Source: VAZQ01 sp045811525 (lineage in GTDB: Bacteria; Pseudomonadota; Alphaproteobacteria; Rhizobiales; Xanthobacteraceae). Taken from it: a stretch of 64,000 nucleotides of DNA. The stretch spans positions 1 through 64,000 of the forward strand of contig JBJMTV010000041.1 in NCBI GenBank assembly GCA_045811525.1, given 5' to 3'. Every line of letters begins with the position of its first letter. The first letter of the stretch is position 1. This document shows, piece by piece, positions 51,187 through 60,511 of this stretch. Under the pieces are notes generated by a model, which was not told the origin of the DNA, ran no database searches, and saw nothing but the letters and a program-made list of their open reading frames with translations. Position numbers and translations under genes: made by a program.

Positions 51187-53269
51187 CGAAGCCCATTTCC
51201 AGCAGCCGTTCACGCGCCCCCTGGGTCGCGCCATCATCCAGCGCACTCGCGACCAAGACCGCCCGCGGCGCGAGCACGGCCAAACGCTCGAGCGCAGCAT
51301 TCTCCATGCTGCCCGCCTCGATCAACACATGATCGTAGCTGCGCGACAGCGCTTCGAGAACGGTCGAGAGGCGCGGTGAAGCCAGGACGGCGGAAGCATC
51401 AACTCGGCCATGGCCAAGCATCACGAGGTGAACGCGCGAATACCGATCGCGGGTGATGATGTCTCCAAAGGACACCGATCCCTGCACCAGATCCAACAAG
51501 CCCGGTGCCGATGGCTCGCTGGCCACGATGGAAAGGGTCGGCGCGAGGAGGTCAAGCTCCACCAGCACCACGCGTGAAGTGCGGGAAAGGCTCCGAGCCA
51601 AAGCGATTGCAGTCATCGAGGTGCCCGCATCGTGCACGGCACCTACCACGGTGACGTGGCGGCCGGTCTCGCCGGAGCTGATCAACTCCTCAGCCAGCGC
51701 ATCAATGGCATCGAGCGGGACACCGCTGCGGCGCGCCTCGTCCAGCGCGCCGAAGGCGGCCATTCCCTTGGTTTCCTGGCTGCCTGCGGAACGCCTCGAC
51801 GCAGCAGGCCACGCGGCAGCGTAAGCCCACTCTCCCGGCGCCCCTGCGAGCAGCTCGCTGCTCAGGATGAACCCGCAAGCGAGCACCAGCGTCGCGAGCG
51901 CGGCTACCAGAACGGTCGCCAGTTTCTTCGGCCAGGACGGGGTGTTGGAGACAACGGCAGCCGAAATGATGCGCGCGTCCGGCGCCGCAGCCCCAATACT
52001 ATCGCGCGCGGTGGCCTCCCGGAACTTGGCCAAATACGACTCCAAAAGATCGCGCTGCGCTTTGGCCTCCCGCTCGAGCGCGCGCAGCTGGACGTCCTGC
52101 TCATTGGTCGAGGCGGCCTGCCGCTTAAGCTGATCGAGCGCGGAGCTGAGCGCATCGACTTTCGCGCTGGCCAGCACCGCGTCACTTTCCAGCGAGCGCG
52201 CCAGCCGATCTGCCTCCACACGCATCTGACGATCGAGATCGGCAACTTGCGCCTTTAGTTCCTTGATGCGTGGATGCCTGTCGAGCAGCGTCGACGATTG
52301 CTCCGCAAGCTGCCCGCGCAAGGTGACGCGCTGCTCGGAGAGCCGGCGCATCAGCTCGGAATTAGCCATATCCGAGAATTCGATCGGTAGACCTGCTTTC
52401 AGCGCCTCACGGATCAGTCTCGCCTTCGTCTCCGAGTCCGACTTTTGCGCGCGCGCGGCAGCCACCTGGGCATTGAAATCGCCGAGCTGCTGGTTGGACA
52501 GCGTCGTATTATTGGTGCCGACGAAGAGATTGGTCTTTGCCCGATATTGCTCGACCCGTGATTCGGCTTGCGCGAGGTTCGTGCGCAATCTCTCAATCTC
52601 GCCGGAGAGCCAGGCGCCGGCTGCACGTGTCTGCTCTTGCTTGGAAGCCTGTTGCAGCAGGAGGTAGTTTTCCGCAATCGTGTTGGCAGCCTGCGCCGCC
52701 AGTTCAGGATCCTGCGACTCGAACTCGATAGCAATGACGCGCGATTTCTCAACCTGGAATGCGGAGAGCCGCTCGTAATAGCTTTTGAATACCCGCTCCT
52801 CAGGCGTCATGTCCAAGGGGTTCCTGATCAGTCCAACCGTGCTCAAGATTGTGCGCAACAGGCTGGGACCGGCCAGCACTGGATCAAACTCCGCCAGCTC
52901 GCGAAGCTTCAGCTTCTTAATGACCTCAAGGGCGAGGTCGCGCGAAAGGATGAGCTGGACCTGGCTGGTGACGGCCTCCTGATCCACGGTGGTGCCGCGC
53001 TCGACGGTCTTTTCTGCATCCGGGCGGAAGAAAATGTTCTCGCGTGTCTCGATCATGACCCGCGCTTCCGACTTATAACGCGGCGTGATCAGGTTGACGG
53101 CGGCAAAGGCGATGGCACCGGCAAGCAAGGTCAGGGCAGCGATAACCAATTTTTTGCGCCAGAGTGCGCGCCCAAGCGCACCCAGGTCGATTTCAGGCGC
53201 GGCTGTGCCGCCCTGTGTACCGCCGCGCTGAGCATCCCACTGAACGCCAGTTTGCATGACTGCTCTCAT
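51119..53269 (-). CDS. Wzz/Wzc-like polysaccharide co-polymerase with degenerate nucleotide-binding domain
   Basis: 716 aa. A Wzz domain with a first helix (VIAALTLLAGAIAFAAVNLI), a long periplasmic coiled coil with the G-rich segment, and a second helix near residue 470 (TVLVAALATLVLACGFILSS) are followed by a cytoplasmic P-loop-like domain from about residue 540. That domain reads VVGAVHDAGTSMTAIALARS where active BY-kinases have GxxxxGK[ST]; the Lys is absent. Walker A' (VVLVELDLLAP) is also altered and there is no C-terminal Tyr cluster. Chain-length control is expected without kinase activity. The ATG at 53269 has AGGA 7 nt upstream. Confidence 0.9.
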   Translation of the reverse strand: MRAVMQTGVQWDAQRGGTQGGTAAPEIDLGALGRALWRKKLVIAALTLLAGAIAFAAVNLITPRYKSEARVMIETRENIFFRPDAEKTVERGTTVDQEAVTSQVQLILSRDLALEVIKKLKLRELAEFDPVLAGPSLLRTILSTVGLIRNPLDMTPEERVFKSYYERLSAFQVEKSRVIAIEFESQDPELAAQAANTIAENYLLLQQASKQEQTRAAGAWLSGEIERLRTNLAQAESRVEQYRAKTNLFVGTNNTTLSNQQLGDFNAQVAAARAQKSDSETKARLIREALKAGLPIEFSDMANSELMRRLSEQRVTLRGQLAEQSSTLLDRHPRIKELKAQVADLDRQMRVEADRLARSLESDAVLASAKVDALSSALDQLKRQAASTNEQDVQLRALEREAKAQRDLLESYLAKFREATARDSIGAAAPDARIISAAVVSNTPSWPKKLATVLVAALATLVLACGFILSSELLAGAPGEWAYAAAWPAASRRSAGSQETKGMAAFGALDEARRSGVPLDAIDALAEELISSGETGRHVTVVGAVHDAGTSMTAIALARSLSRTSRVVLVELDLLAPTLSIVASEPSAPGLLDLVQGSVSFGDIITRDRYSRVHLVMLGHGRVDASAVLASPRLSTVLEALSRSYDHVLIEAGSMENAALERLAVLAPRAVLVASALDDGATQGARERLLEMGFVKVNVLAARANPHAGQSAKAAA

Positions 53270-53478
53270 ACCCGCGTCCTAACGCAAAGCGCGACTCCCG
53301 CCGCTATTTCAACCTGATCATGGTTGATGCCACGTTAAGAAGCGCCGTTACCGGCCAGGTGTGCTGACGAATTGTTAACCGCAAGCCAGGCTAATCCGGC
53401 CGGCGGCAGCGCACCGTTAAGCCCATGCGGGGTACCTGAAGCGCTCTGCACGCGCATTCGGTAGGCGCTTAACAAAAC

Positions 53479-54621
53479 GTGAATTTTCGTCCGGCCACGC
53501 CAGTGAGCTTCAACATTCTTCATGTGATGCGGGCGCCGGTGGGCGGGCTGTTCCGGCACGTCGTTGATCTTGCCGTCGCGCAGGTCGCTCGCGGGCACCG
53601 CGTCGGGCTCATCGCGGACGCTGTGAGCGGGAACGCGCAGGCGGATGCCAAGTTGGCCGATCTCGCACCGATGCTGGCGCTGGGCTTGAGCCGAGTACCA
53701 ATGAGCCGGCACCTCGGTCTTTCCGACATCAGCGCGCGTGCGCATGTCAATGGACGCATCGCTATGACGCGAGCCGACATTGTGCACGGCCACGGTGCCA
53801 AGGGTGGTGCTTACGCGCGGCTTGCGTCGCCCAACGGCGGCATCCGCGTCTACACGCCACACGGCGGCAGTCTGCATTACGATTGGCTGTCCCCGTCCGG
53901 CTTTGCCTATCTTGCGATCGAGCGCGCGCTTATGCCTCGTACCGATTTGTTCTTGTTCGAAAGCGCTTACGGGCGCGCATGCTTTCAGGCCAAGGTGGGC
54001 GATCCCGGCCAGCGCGGGCGGGTGATCCATAATGGCGTTGCCGAAAGCGAGTTCCTGCCCGTTAAAATGGACCCGCAGGCGACCGATCTTCTCTTCGTCG
54101 GTGAGTTGCGGCTCCTCAAAGGCGTGAACCTGCTGATCGAGGCGCTCGCACGGCTTGCCGGCAGAGGCCGAAAGGTCAGCGCGACGATTGTCGGTGAGGG
54201 CCCGGACCGGGCAATCTTCGAGCACAAGACTAACGCGCTAGGCCTCGCAGGCGCCATTCGGTTCATGGGGGCGATGCCGTGCCGCGCTGCGTTTCCTCTG
54301 GGCCAAATCCTGGTGGTCCCCTCGCGCGCAGAATCTTTGCCTTATGTGGTGCTTGAAGCTGCCGCAGCCGGTGTACCTGTGATTGCGACGAGGGTGGGTG
54401 GCATCCCGGAGATCATGGGCCCGAACCAAACGGCCCTGGTTCCTGCGGGTGACAGTGCAGCCCTAGCGCATGCCATAGATGCCGCACTCAACGATGTAAC
54501 AGGTCGGCAGGAGGGTGCCCGGAGCGTGCAAAAGCGGGTGCGCAGCTCCTTTTCCGTTGACGTCATGACCGAAGCAGTGCTCGTCGCCTACACGCATGCC
54601 CTCACGATGCAGAAGGGTTAA
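53479..54621 (+). CDS. Glycosyltransferase family 4
   Basis: 380 aa GT-B fold enzyme. ILHVMRAPVGGLFRHVVDLA near the N-terminus, VYTPHGGSLHYDW, then the GT4 core: DLLFVGELRLLKGVNLLIEA, ATIVGEGPDR and the E-x7-E motif in ESLPYVVLEAAAAGVPVIAT. The start is a GTG at 53479 without a clear ribosome binding site. The sugar donor is unknown. It lies upstream of the priming transferase in the same direction and probably belongs to the polysaccharide assembly line. Confidence 0.9.
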   Translation: MNFRPATPVSFNILHVMRAPVGGLFRHVVDLAVAQVARGHRVGLIADAVSGNAQADAKLADLAPMLALGLSRVPMSRHLGLSDISARAHVNGRIAMTRADIVHGHGAKGGAYARLASPNGGIRVYTPHGGSLHYDWLSPSGFAYLAIERALMPRTDLFLFESAYGRACFQAKVGDPGQRGRVIHNGVAESEFLPVKMDPQATDLLFVGELRLLKGVNLLIEALARLAGRGRKVSATIVGEGPDRAIFEHKTNALGLAGAIRFMGAMPCRAAFPLGQILVVPSRAESLPYVVLEAAAAGVPVIATRVGGIPEIMGPNQTALVPAGDSAALAHAIDAALNDVTGRQEGARSVQKRVRSSFSVDVMTEAVLVAYTHALTMQKG

Positions 54622-54723
54622 GGGAGCCTCGGATTCATGCGATTGCCCTAAGCTTTTCTTGAAACTTTTTATCTACCTAACACTCGCCGCTCATTTCAAA
54701 ACGCACGTCGACTCCGCCCAAAA

Positions 54724-56298
54724 ATGATGCGGCAAAAAGGGCGAAGCCTCAAACGCGACCGGAAAATGCTCAAACCAGATACCCGCAAGATGCTCGAAGA
54801 GGCCGTGCTCGCACCGAGCGCAGCGCCGGCGACGCCCAAGCCTAAACTCTCAAAGGCTGCGCGTGATGCGGCGGCCATTCCAACTTTGCCTGCCTGGTCC
54901 CCAATCGTGATGGCCGGTGCAGTGCGGATCATCGAATCTTGGCTCATCTGCATGGTGGGACTGATCATTTATTTGGCCTATGTCGTTCCGAGCGAGGGAT
55001 TCGAGTGGCATTATGCCGCCGCAATTCTCGGCATCGCGACACTATCGATGCTCGCGTTCCAAGCCGCAGATATCTACCAGGTGCAGGCATTTCGCGGTTA
55101 CGAAAAGCAGTACTTCCGCCTCGCGTCCGCGTGGTCAGTGGTCTTCCTGGTCATCATCGGCATGACCTTCTTTGCGAAGGTGGGTGACCATTATTCCCGC
55201 GTCTGGTTAGGCTCGTTCTATGCTCTCGGGCTGCTGGTGCTTCTCAGCTTCCGGCGCGTTCTGTTTCTGCTGGTGCGGCAGTGGACGAGGCAGGGGCGGC
55301 TCGATCGGCGTACCGTCGTGGTCGGAGCTGACGCGCGGGGCGAAGCGTTGATCCAGTCACTTGCGGTGCAGCGAGACAGCGACATCCGCATCATCGGCGT
55401 GTTCGACGACCGCGGCGACGAGCGAGCGTCCAACATGGTCGGCACCTCGCAAAAGCTTGGCAGCGTCGACGATCTCGTCGAGTTCGCACGCAAGACTCGC
55501 ATTGATCTCGTCGTCTTCGCGCTGCCCATCTCGGCGGAGACGCGCATCCTACAGATGCTCAAGAAGCTCTGGGTCCTGCCGGTTGACATTCGGCTGGCCG
55601 CCCACGCGAACAAGCTGCGGTTTCGACCACGCGCTTATTCCTATGTCGCTGACGTGCCAGTGCTCGATGTGCTGGACAAGCCAATCACCGATTGGGACGT
55701 CGTCATGAAGTGGCTGTTCGACAGAATTGTCGGAGGCGCACTACTCCTGGCCGCGTCCCCTCTGCTGCTGTTCACCGCAATTGCGATCAAGCTCGACAGC
55801 CGCGGGCCTGTCCTCTTCAAGCAGAAACGCTATGGCTTCAACAATGAGCTGATCGAGGTCTACAAGTTCAGGTCGATGTATGTCGACCAGTGCGATGCAA
55901 ACGCTGTCAAGCTCGTCTCCAAAGGAGATCCACGCGTCACCAGGGTCGGCAGCTTCATTCGCAAGACGTCACTCGACGAGCTGCCTCAGCTGTTCAATGT
56001 CGCGTTCAAGGGCAACCTGTCGCTCGTTGGCCCGCGGCCACACGCGGTGCATGCGAAGGCCGAGAACCGGCTCTACGACGAAGCCGTGGATGGGTATTTT
56101 GCGCGCCATCGCGTGAAGCCAGGTATCACTGGTTGGGCACAGATATGCGGCTGGCGCGGAGAAACCGACACGCATGAGAAGATCCAGCAGCGGGTCGAGC
56201 ATGATCTTTATTACATCGAGAATTGGTCGGTCCTGTTTGATCTTTTCATTCTGCTGAAAACGCCCCGGGCACTTGCCCGGACGGAGAACGCATATTAG
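54724..56298 (+). CDS. Undecaprenyl-phosphate sugar-1-phosphate transferase (WcaJ/PssY/ExoY type)
   Basis: 524 aa polyprenyl-phosphate hexose-1-phosphate transferase that starts each repeat unit. Four or five N-terminal helices, a Rossmann-like middle (RTVVVGADARGEALIQSLAV), then the catalytic C-terminal domain: FDRIVGGALLLAASPLLLFT, YKFRSMYVD, FIRKTSLDELPQLFNV and GNLSLVGPRPHAV. These contain the DE and other conserved residues. The donor is probably UDP-glucose or UDP-galactose. The N-terminal 50 residues are polar and variable; several Met codons there make the exact start uncertain. Confidence 0.95.
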   Translation: MMRQKGRSLKRDRKMLKPDTRKMLEEAVLAPSAAPATPKPKLSKAARDAAAIPTLPAWSPIVMAGAVRIIESWLICMVGLIIYLAYVVPSEGFEWHYAAAILGIATLSMLAFQAADIYQVQAFRGYEKQYFRLASAWSVVFLVIIGMTFFAKVGDHYSRVWLGSFYALGLLVLLSFRRVLFLLVRQWTRQGRLDRRTVVVGADARGEALIQSLAVQRDSDIRIIGVFDDRGDERASNMVGTSQKLGSVDDLVEFARKTRIDLVVFALPISAETRILQMLKKLWVLPVDIRLAAHANKLRFRPRAYSYVADVPVLDVLDKPITDWDVVMKWLFDRIVGGALLLAASPLLLFTAIAIKLDSRGPVLFKQKRYGFNNELIEVYKFRSMYVDQCDANAVKLVSKGDPRVTRVGSFIRKTSLDELPQLFNVAFKGNLSLVGPRPHAVHAKAENRLYDEAVDGYFARHRVKPGITGWAQICGWRGETDTHEKIQQRVEHDLYYIENWSVLFDLFILLKTPRALARTENAY

Positions 56299-56412
56299 CC
56301 CCGATTTCTCGATTGCGCGGACGACGGGCCCACGTCGTCTCGTGATTGGCGCGGTACAAGCGTGCGGACCTGCTCGCAGCCTGCATGATCCTCTTCCTCT
56401 AGCAGGGTAGCT

Positions 56413-57696
56413 ATGGCCATCGCACTCACTCACGAACTCTGGCCGGCTCCTGCCCCGGGCGACCCGGGGGTGAGAAGGCGTATCCGTGTTGAAACGCTCC
56501 GCGGTGGCATGATCTGGCTACTCGGCTTTACCAGTGCCTTCGTATTCGTGGAGCCGAGCCCGTATGAGCTTGTAGGCCTCCTTGGCATCGGGTTTTTCGT
56601 GCTCACCGGGCTTACTCTGTTGCCCGCGCTCACGCCGTTGCTCCTGCTGCTGGTGTTGCTGAATGTCGGTTATGCAATGGCACTCGTGCAGGTCATCAAC
56701 CAGAGCCAAGCGGTGGTTTGGGTACTCGTCTCAGTATTCCTGGCGACGACGGCCATCCTCTATGCCTCCATGCTGTGCAGCCAGACGCAGCGTCGCCTCG
56801 AGCTCCTCATGCGCGGCTGTCTCGCCGCTGCCGTGATCACGTCGCTTCTCGCGATCGGTGCCTATTTCCGGCTTTTCGGCGGCATATCCGACGTATTCCT
56901 GCTGTACGGCCGGGCCCGAGCCACGTTCAACGATCCGAACGTACTCGGGGGATTTCTGGTGCTGCCGGGCTTGCTCCTGTATCAGCGCCTGTTGCTTGGT
57001 GAACGGATGCTGCGCAATGCGCTTCTACTTTTGCCGATCGCAGCGGCGCTGTTTCTTACTTTCTCCCGCGGTGCCTGGGGTCAGTTCGTCTTTGCCGCCC
57101 TGCTCGTGATGATCCTCGCCTTCATCTCCACTCAGTCGTCCGGCGCGCGCGTGCGCATCATCCTGGTCGCTGTTCTTGGCCTGACGCTCATCCTTGCTGC
57201 AGTGGCCGTTCTCCTCTCCATTGGAGAGGTGGCTGACCTTTTCAAGGAGCGGGCCACCCTGGATCAAAGCTACGACCTGGGTCGCTATGGACGGTTCGGG
57301 CGTTATGTTTTGGGTGCCGAGGTCGCGCTTGAGCATCCGTTTGGTATTGGACCGTTGCAGTTCGGGCGTTACTTTACTGAGGACCCGCACAATACGTTTC
57401 TCAACGCGTTTATGTCGGGCGGCTGGCTCGGCGGATTCAGCTATGTCACCCTTTGTGCTGTGACGGCGGTGCTAGGCTTGCGCGTCGTGCTCGTGCCCAC
57501 ACCATGGCAGCGGACCTATCAGGTGCTCTATGCTGCCTATATCACCACGATAGTGGAGAGCGCGATCATCGACATCGATCATTGGCGCGCCTATTTCCTC
57601 ATGCTGGGTGCACTCTGGGGCGTGATGGCGGCTTCGAGGAACTTTGCGGCGGCGCCTGTGCGCAGCGCTTCCTATCCAGGTAGCCTTGTGCAATAA
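56413..57696 (+). CDS. O-antigen ligase/polymerase (Wzy/WaaL-like) membrane protein
   Basis: 427 aa with about 11-12 helices. The family markers are FLTFSRGAWGQFVFAALLVM and, after the large periplasmic loop, DPHNTFLNAFMSGGWLGGFS. Its position after the priming transferase suggests polymerisation of the exopolysaccharide repeat unit. A ligase role cannot be excluded. Confidence 0.88.
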   Translation: MAIALTHELWPAPAPGDPGVRRRIRVETLRGGMIWLLGFTSAFVFVEPSPYELVGLLGIGFFVLTGLTLLPALTPLLLLLVLLNVGYAMALVQVINQSQAVVWVLVSVFLATTAILYASMLCSQTQRRLELLMRGCLAAAVITSLLAIGAYFRLFGGISDVFLLYGRARATFNDPNVLGGFLVLPGLLLYQRLLLGERMLRNALLLLPIAAALFLTFSRGAWGQFVFAALLVMILAFISTQSSGARVRIILVAVLGLTLILAAVAVLLSIGEVADLFKERATLDQSYDLGRYGRFGRYVLGAEVALEHPFGIGPLQFGRYFTEDPHNTFLNAFMSGGWLGGFSYVTLCAVTAVLGLRVVLVPTPWQRTYQVLYAAYITTIVESAIIDIDHWRAYFLMLGALWGVMAASRNFAAAPVRSASYPGSLVQ

Positions 57697-57752
57697 GCAG
57701 CCGAATTGGGTCGGCACGTGTTCTAGCGCGGCTCGCCCGGCAAAGCTCCGCA

Positions 57753-59180
57753 ATGAGCATGCAACATTCGCTGCCGATTGTGCTCGCTTTCGACCGAACA
57801 TTGGTCGTCACCAACACGGTGGCAGAGGAGCTCGCTGCGGCTTTCTCCAAGAATCCCCTGCGCCCGGCGCGTGCCGCAGCGCAGTCCTGTTTCAACGGCG
57901 TTCCTTTTCACGCAGCGTTGGCGAAGGAGATGGATATAGCGGCCCTCGTCCTCCCGTTGCGCGAGGATCTCCTCACATGGTTGCGTGCGCAGGCTGCGAG
58001 CGGCCGCGAGATCCATCTCTGCTCGAATGCGCCGCACATGGTGTGTGCTGCCGTTGCCCAGCGACTTGGAATGATTTCGTCCGTGATCGTCGCTCCAGAC
58101 GTTCATCACGATGGCGCCGCGAAAGCCAGACATCTCAAGCAAAGGTTCCCGGGAGGCTTCGTATTCGCGGGAGGCCACAAGTCCGATATACCCGTATGGC
58201 AGGCCGCGAATGCAATCGTGTTGGTGGGAGCGAGCGCTGCCCTCACCTACACGGCTCGGAAGCTCGGCAAGCCGGTCGAGGCTGAATTCACGAGCCCTGC
58301 GCTGAGCACCAGAGACTGGCTCAAAGCGCTGCGCATCCACCACTGGTCGAAGAACGCGCTCATCTTCGTCCCGCTGATCCTCGGCCATGCCTGGAATGAG
58401 CCAATAGCCTTGGTCAGTACGGCGCTAGGTTTCATTTGCCTGGTTCTGACCACGTCCGCCACCTACCTGCTCAATGACATCGCCGATCTTGAATCCGACC
58501 GTAACCACGTGTCGAAGCGAACACGGGCGCTCGCGAGTGGGCGGCTCTCCATTGCGACCGGACTGGCAATCGCAGCGGCCTGCTTACTGGTGGCCTTTGC
58601 CGGTGCCGCCGTCCTCTCGCCACCGTTCGCGCAAGCGCTAGGCACCTACCTGATCCTCACGCTTGCCTATTCGTTGGGGCTAAAGCGGTTTGCGCTCCTG
58701 GACACTCTGATCATTGCGGTGTTGTTCACGACCCGCCTTGTGATGGGAATCGTGCTCCTCGATCATCCGTTTTCCGAATGGCTCCTCGCCTTCTCCATGT
58801 TCTTTTTCTTCTCGTTGGCGCTCGCCAAACGTCACACCGAGATCGTTCGCGCGCAAGGGAGCGGCTCGCGTGCCCTCTCCGCTCGCGGCTATGACGTGCA
58901 GGATGAGCCGCTGACCCTCGCGCTGGGGGTCGCGTGCTCCGTCGCCTCTCTCCTCATCATGGTACTGTTCATGGTTGAGGAGGTATTTCGACGAACAGTT
59001 TATGCCAACCCGAAGGTGCTCTGGGGCGTACCGATAATCTTGTCGATATGGATCGGTCGGATATGGCTCCTCGCGCATCGGGGGCAGATGACTGACGATC
59101 CGGTAAGCTTTGCATTGCGCGACAAGGCAAGTCTGTTGCTCGGCGCAGCCACTGCCCTCTTCTTCTTGATTGCACTGTGA
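57753..59180 (+). CDS. UbiA-family prenyltransferase with degenerate N-terminal HAD domain (decaprenyl-phosphoribose synthase-like)
   Basis: 475 aa. Residues ~185-475 form a UbiA membrane domain with the diphosphate-binding motif NDIADLESD at 241-249 and the family stretch LAYSLGLKRFALLDTLIIAV. In mycobacteria the homologue (Rv3806c) joins PRPP to decaprenyl phosphate. Residues 1-175 look like a HAD phosphatase but are eroded: the nucleophile motif DxDGTL reads AFDRTL (residues 12-17) and the late motif GDxxxD reads GGHKSD (140-145). Phosphatase activity is therefore unlikely. The gene overlaps the next one as GTGA and heads a coupled module. Confidence 0.9.
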   Translation: MSMQHSLPIVLAFDRTLVVTNTVAEELAAAFSKNPLRPARAAAQSCFNGVPFHAALAKEMDIAALVLPLREDLLTWLRAQAASGREIHLCSNAPHMVCAAVAQRLGMISSVIVAPDVHHDGAAKARHLKQRFPGGFVFAGGHKSDIPVWQAANAIVLVGASAALTYTARKLGKPVEAEFTSPALSTRDWLKALRIHHWSKNALIFVPLILGHAWNEPIALVSTALGFICLVLTTSATYLLNDIADLESDRNHVSKRTRALASGRLSIATGLAIAAACLLVAFAGAAVLSPPFAQALGTYLILTLAYSLGLKRFALLDTLIIAVLFTTRLVMGIVLLDHPFSEWLLAFSMFFFFSLALAKRHTEIVRAQGSGSRALSARGYDVQDEPLTLALGVACSVASLLIMVLFMVEEVFRRTVYANPKVLWGVPIILSIWIGRIWLLAHRGQMTDDPVSFALRDKASLLLGAATALFFLIAL

Positions 59181-60511
59181 CGCGTTTCGTGCCGCGCGAG
59201 GACGTTCTCTCTTGGGGGCGCGTGCTGCGAGCGCGCCACCATGTGAGGCGTCCCGCCTGGCGTGACGAGCTTCCGAGCACCATTGCGGCCGCCATAAGCG
59301 CAGGACGCAAGCTGTTGCCGGTTGGGCTCAGGCGCTCTTACGGCGATAGTGCCCTCAATCCTGACGGCATGCTCATCGATATGACGGGGCTCGACCGCAT
59401 TCTCGCTTTCGATCCGGCCCGGCGGCTGCTGCGAGCTGAACCTGGAGTGTCATTCGATGTGCTCTTGAATATGCTGGTGCCGCACGGATTGTTTCTGCCT
59501 GTGGTGCCTGGCACGCGGTTTGTCACGCTAGCGGGAGCCGTCGCCAACGACATTCACGGCAAGAACCATCATGGCGCCGGCACTTTCGGCCGCTGGATCC
59601 GACGTATCGGCCTTTTGCGCAGTGACGGTGACGAGCTCGAGTTAGAGGCCGGCGAGCAAAGCGGCCTTTTTGCCGCCACCGTGGGAGGACTAGGGCTGAC
59701 CGGACTGATCACCTGGGTCGAGCTCGAGCTTGCGTCCATTGCCAGCACGACAATGCAAGCGGAGAACATTCCCTTCGGCGGCTTGGATGAATTCTTTGCC
59801 ATTGCTGCCGAGAGCGAGGAAAAATTCGACCATACGGTCGCCTGGGTCGACTGCCTGGCCAAGGGAGCGGCACTGGGCCGCGGGATCTTCATGCGGGCAA
59901 GACATAGCCCGGTGGGACCGCTAACGGCGACGGGAGGACGGCCAAGGCTCAGCCTGCCCTTAGACTTTCCTGGCGCCGTTCTCAACAACGCGACCGTGCG
60001 CGCGTTCAATGCGCTCTATTACTGGACGGGAACGCGCACCCCTCGTGCGTCAAACGTCCACTACCAGCGGTTCTTCTTTCCACTTGATGCGATCGGACAG
60101 TGGAATCGCATCTATGGGCGGCGGGGCATGTACCAATACCAATCCGTAGTCCCACCGGCGGCGGCGCGGGACGCGACCAGGGCAATGCTGCATGCCATAG
60201 CGAGCGCTGGCGAAGGCGCGTTTCTTGCCGTGCTCAAGACCTTCGGGGACAAGGCCTCTCCAGGTATGCTTTCGTTTCCCCGGCCCGGAACCACACTCGC
60301 CCTGGATCTGCCCAATCGGGGCACCTCGACCCTCGCCCTCATGGGGAAACTGGATGCGATTGTGCAGGATGCCGGAGGCCGGCTCTACCCCGCGAAAGAT
60401 GGGCGCATCCCCGCCGACATGTTCCGGGCCGGATATCCAGATCGGTCGGGCTTTGCAACGCATGTTGATCCGGCATTCTCATCGAGCTTTTGGAAGAGGG
60501 TTGGCGCATGA
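59177..60511 (+). CDS. DprE1-like FAD-binding oxidase (decaprenylphosphoryl-ribose 2'-epimerase subunit 1)
   Basis: 444 aa. A vanillyl-alcohol-oxidase-type FAD domain carries LLPVGLRRSYGDSALN and the flavin-linking-region motif NDIHGKNHHGAGTFG (His near residue 132 in DprE1 numbering); a C-terminal ALO-like substrate domain follows (GMYQYQSVVPP, GGRLYPAKDGR). The active-site Lys418 of Mycobacterium tuberculosis DprE1 corresponds to Lys407. The benzothiazinone-reactive Cys387 corresponds to Ala375 (TLALDLPN). It should oxidise the 2'-OH of polyprenyl-phosphoribose. It starts with GTG overlapping the UbiA stop and ends in an ATGA overlap with the reductase gene. Confidence 0.93.
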   Translation: MTRFVPREDVLSWGRVLRARHHVRRPAWRDELPSTIAAAISAGRKLLPVGLRRSYGDSALNPDGMLIDMTGLDRILAFDPARRLLRAEPGVSFDVLLNMLVPHGLFLPVVPGTRFVTLAGAVANDIHGKNHHGAGTFGRWIRRIGLLRSDGDELELEAGEQSGLFAATVGGLGLTGLITWVELELASIASTTMQAENIPFGGLDEFFAIAAESEEKFDHTVAWVDCLAKGAALGRGIFMRARHSPVGPLTATGGRPRLSLPLDFPGAVLNNATVRAFNALYYWTGTRTPRASNVHYQRFFFPLDAIGQWNRIYGRRGMYQYQSVVPPAAARDATRAMLHAIASAGEGAFLAVLKTFGDKASPGMLSFPRPGTTLALDLPNRGTSTLALMGKLDAIVQDAGGRLYPAKDGRIPADMFRAGYPDRSGFATHVDPAFSSSFWKRVGA

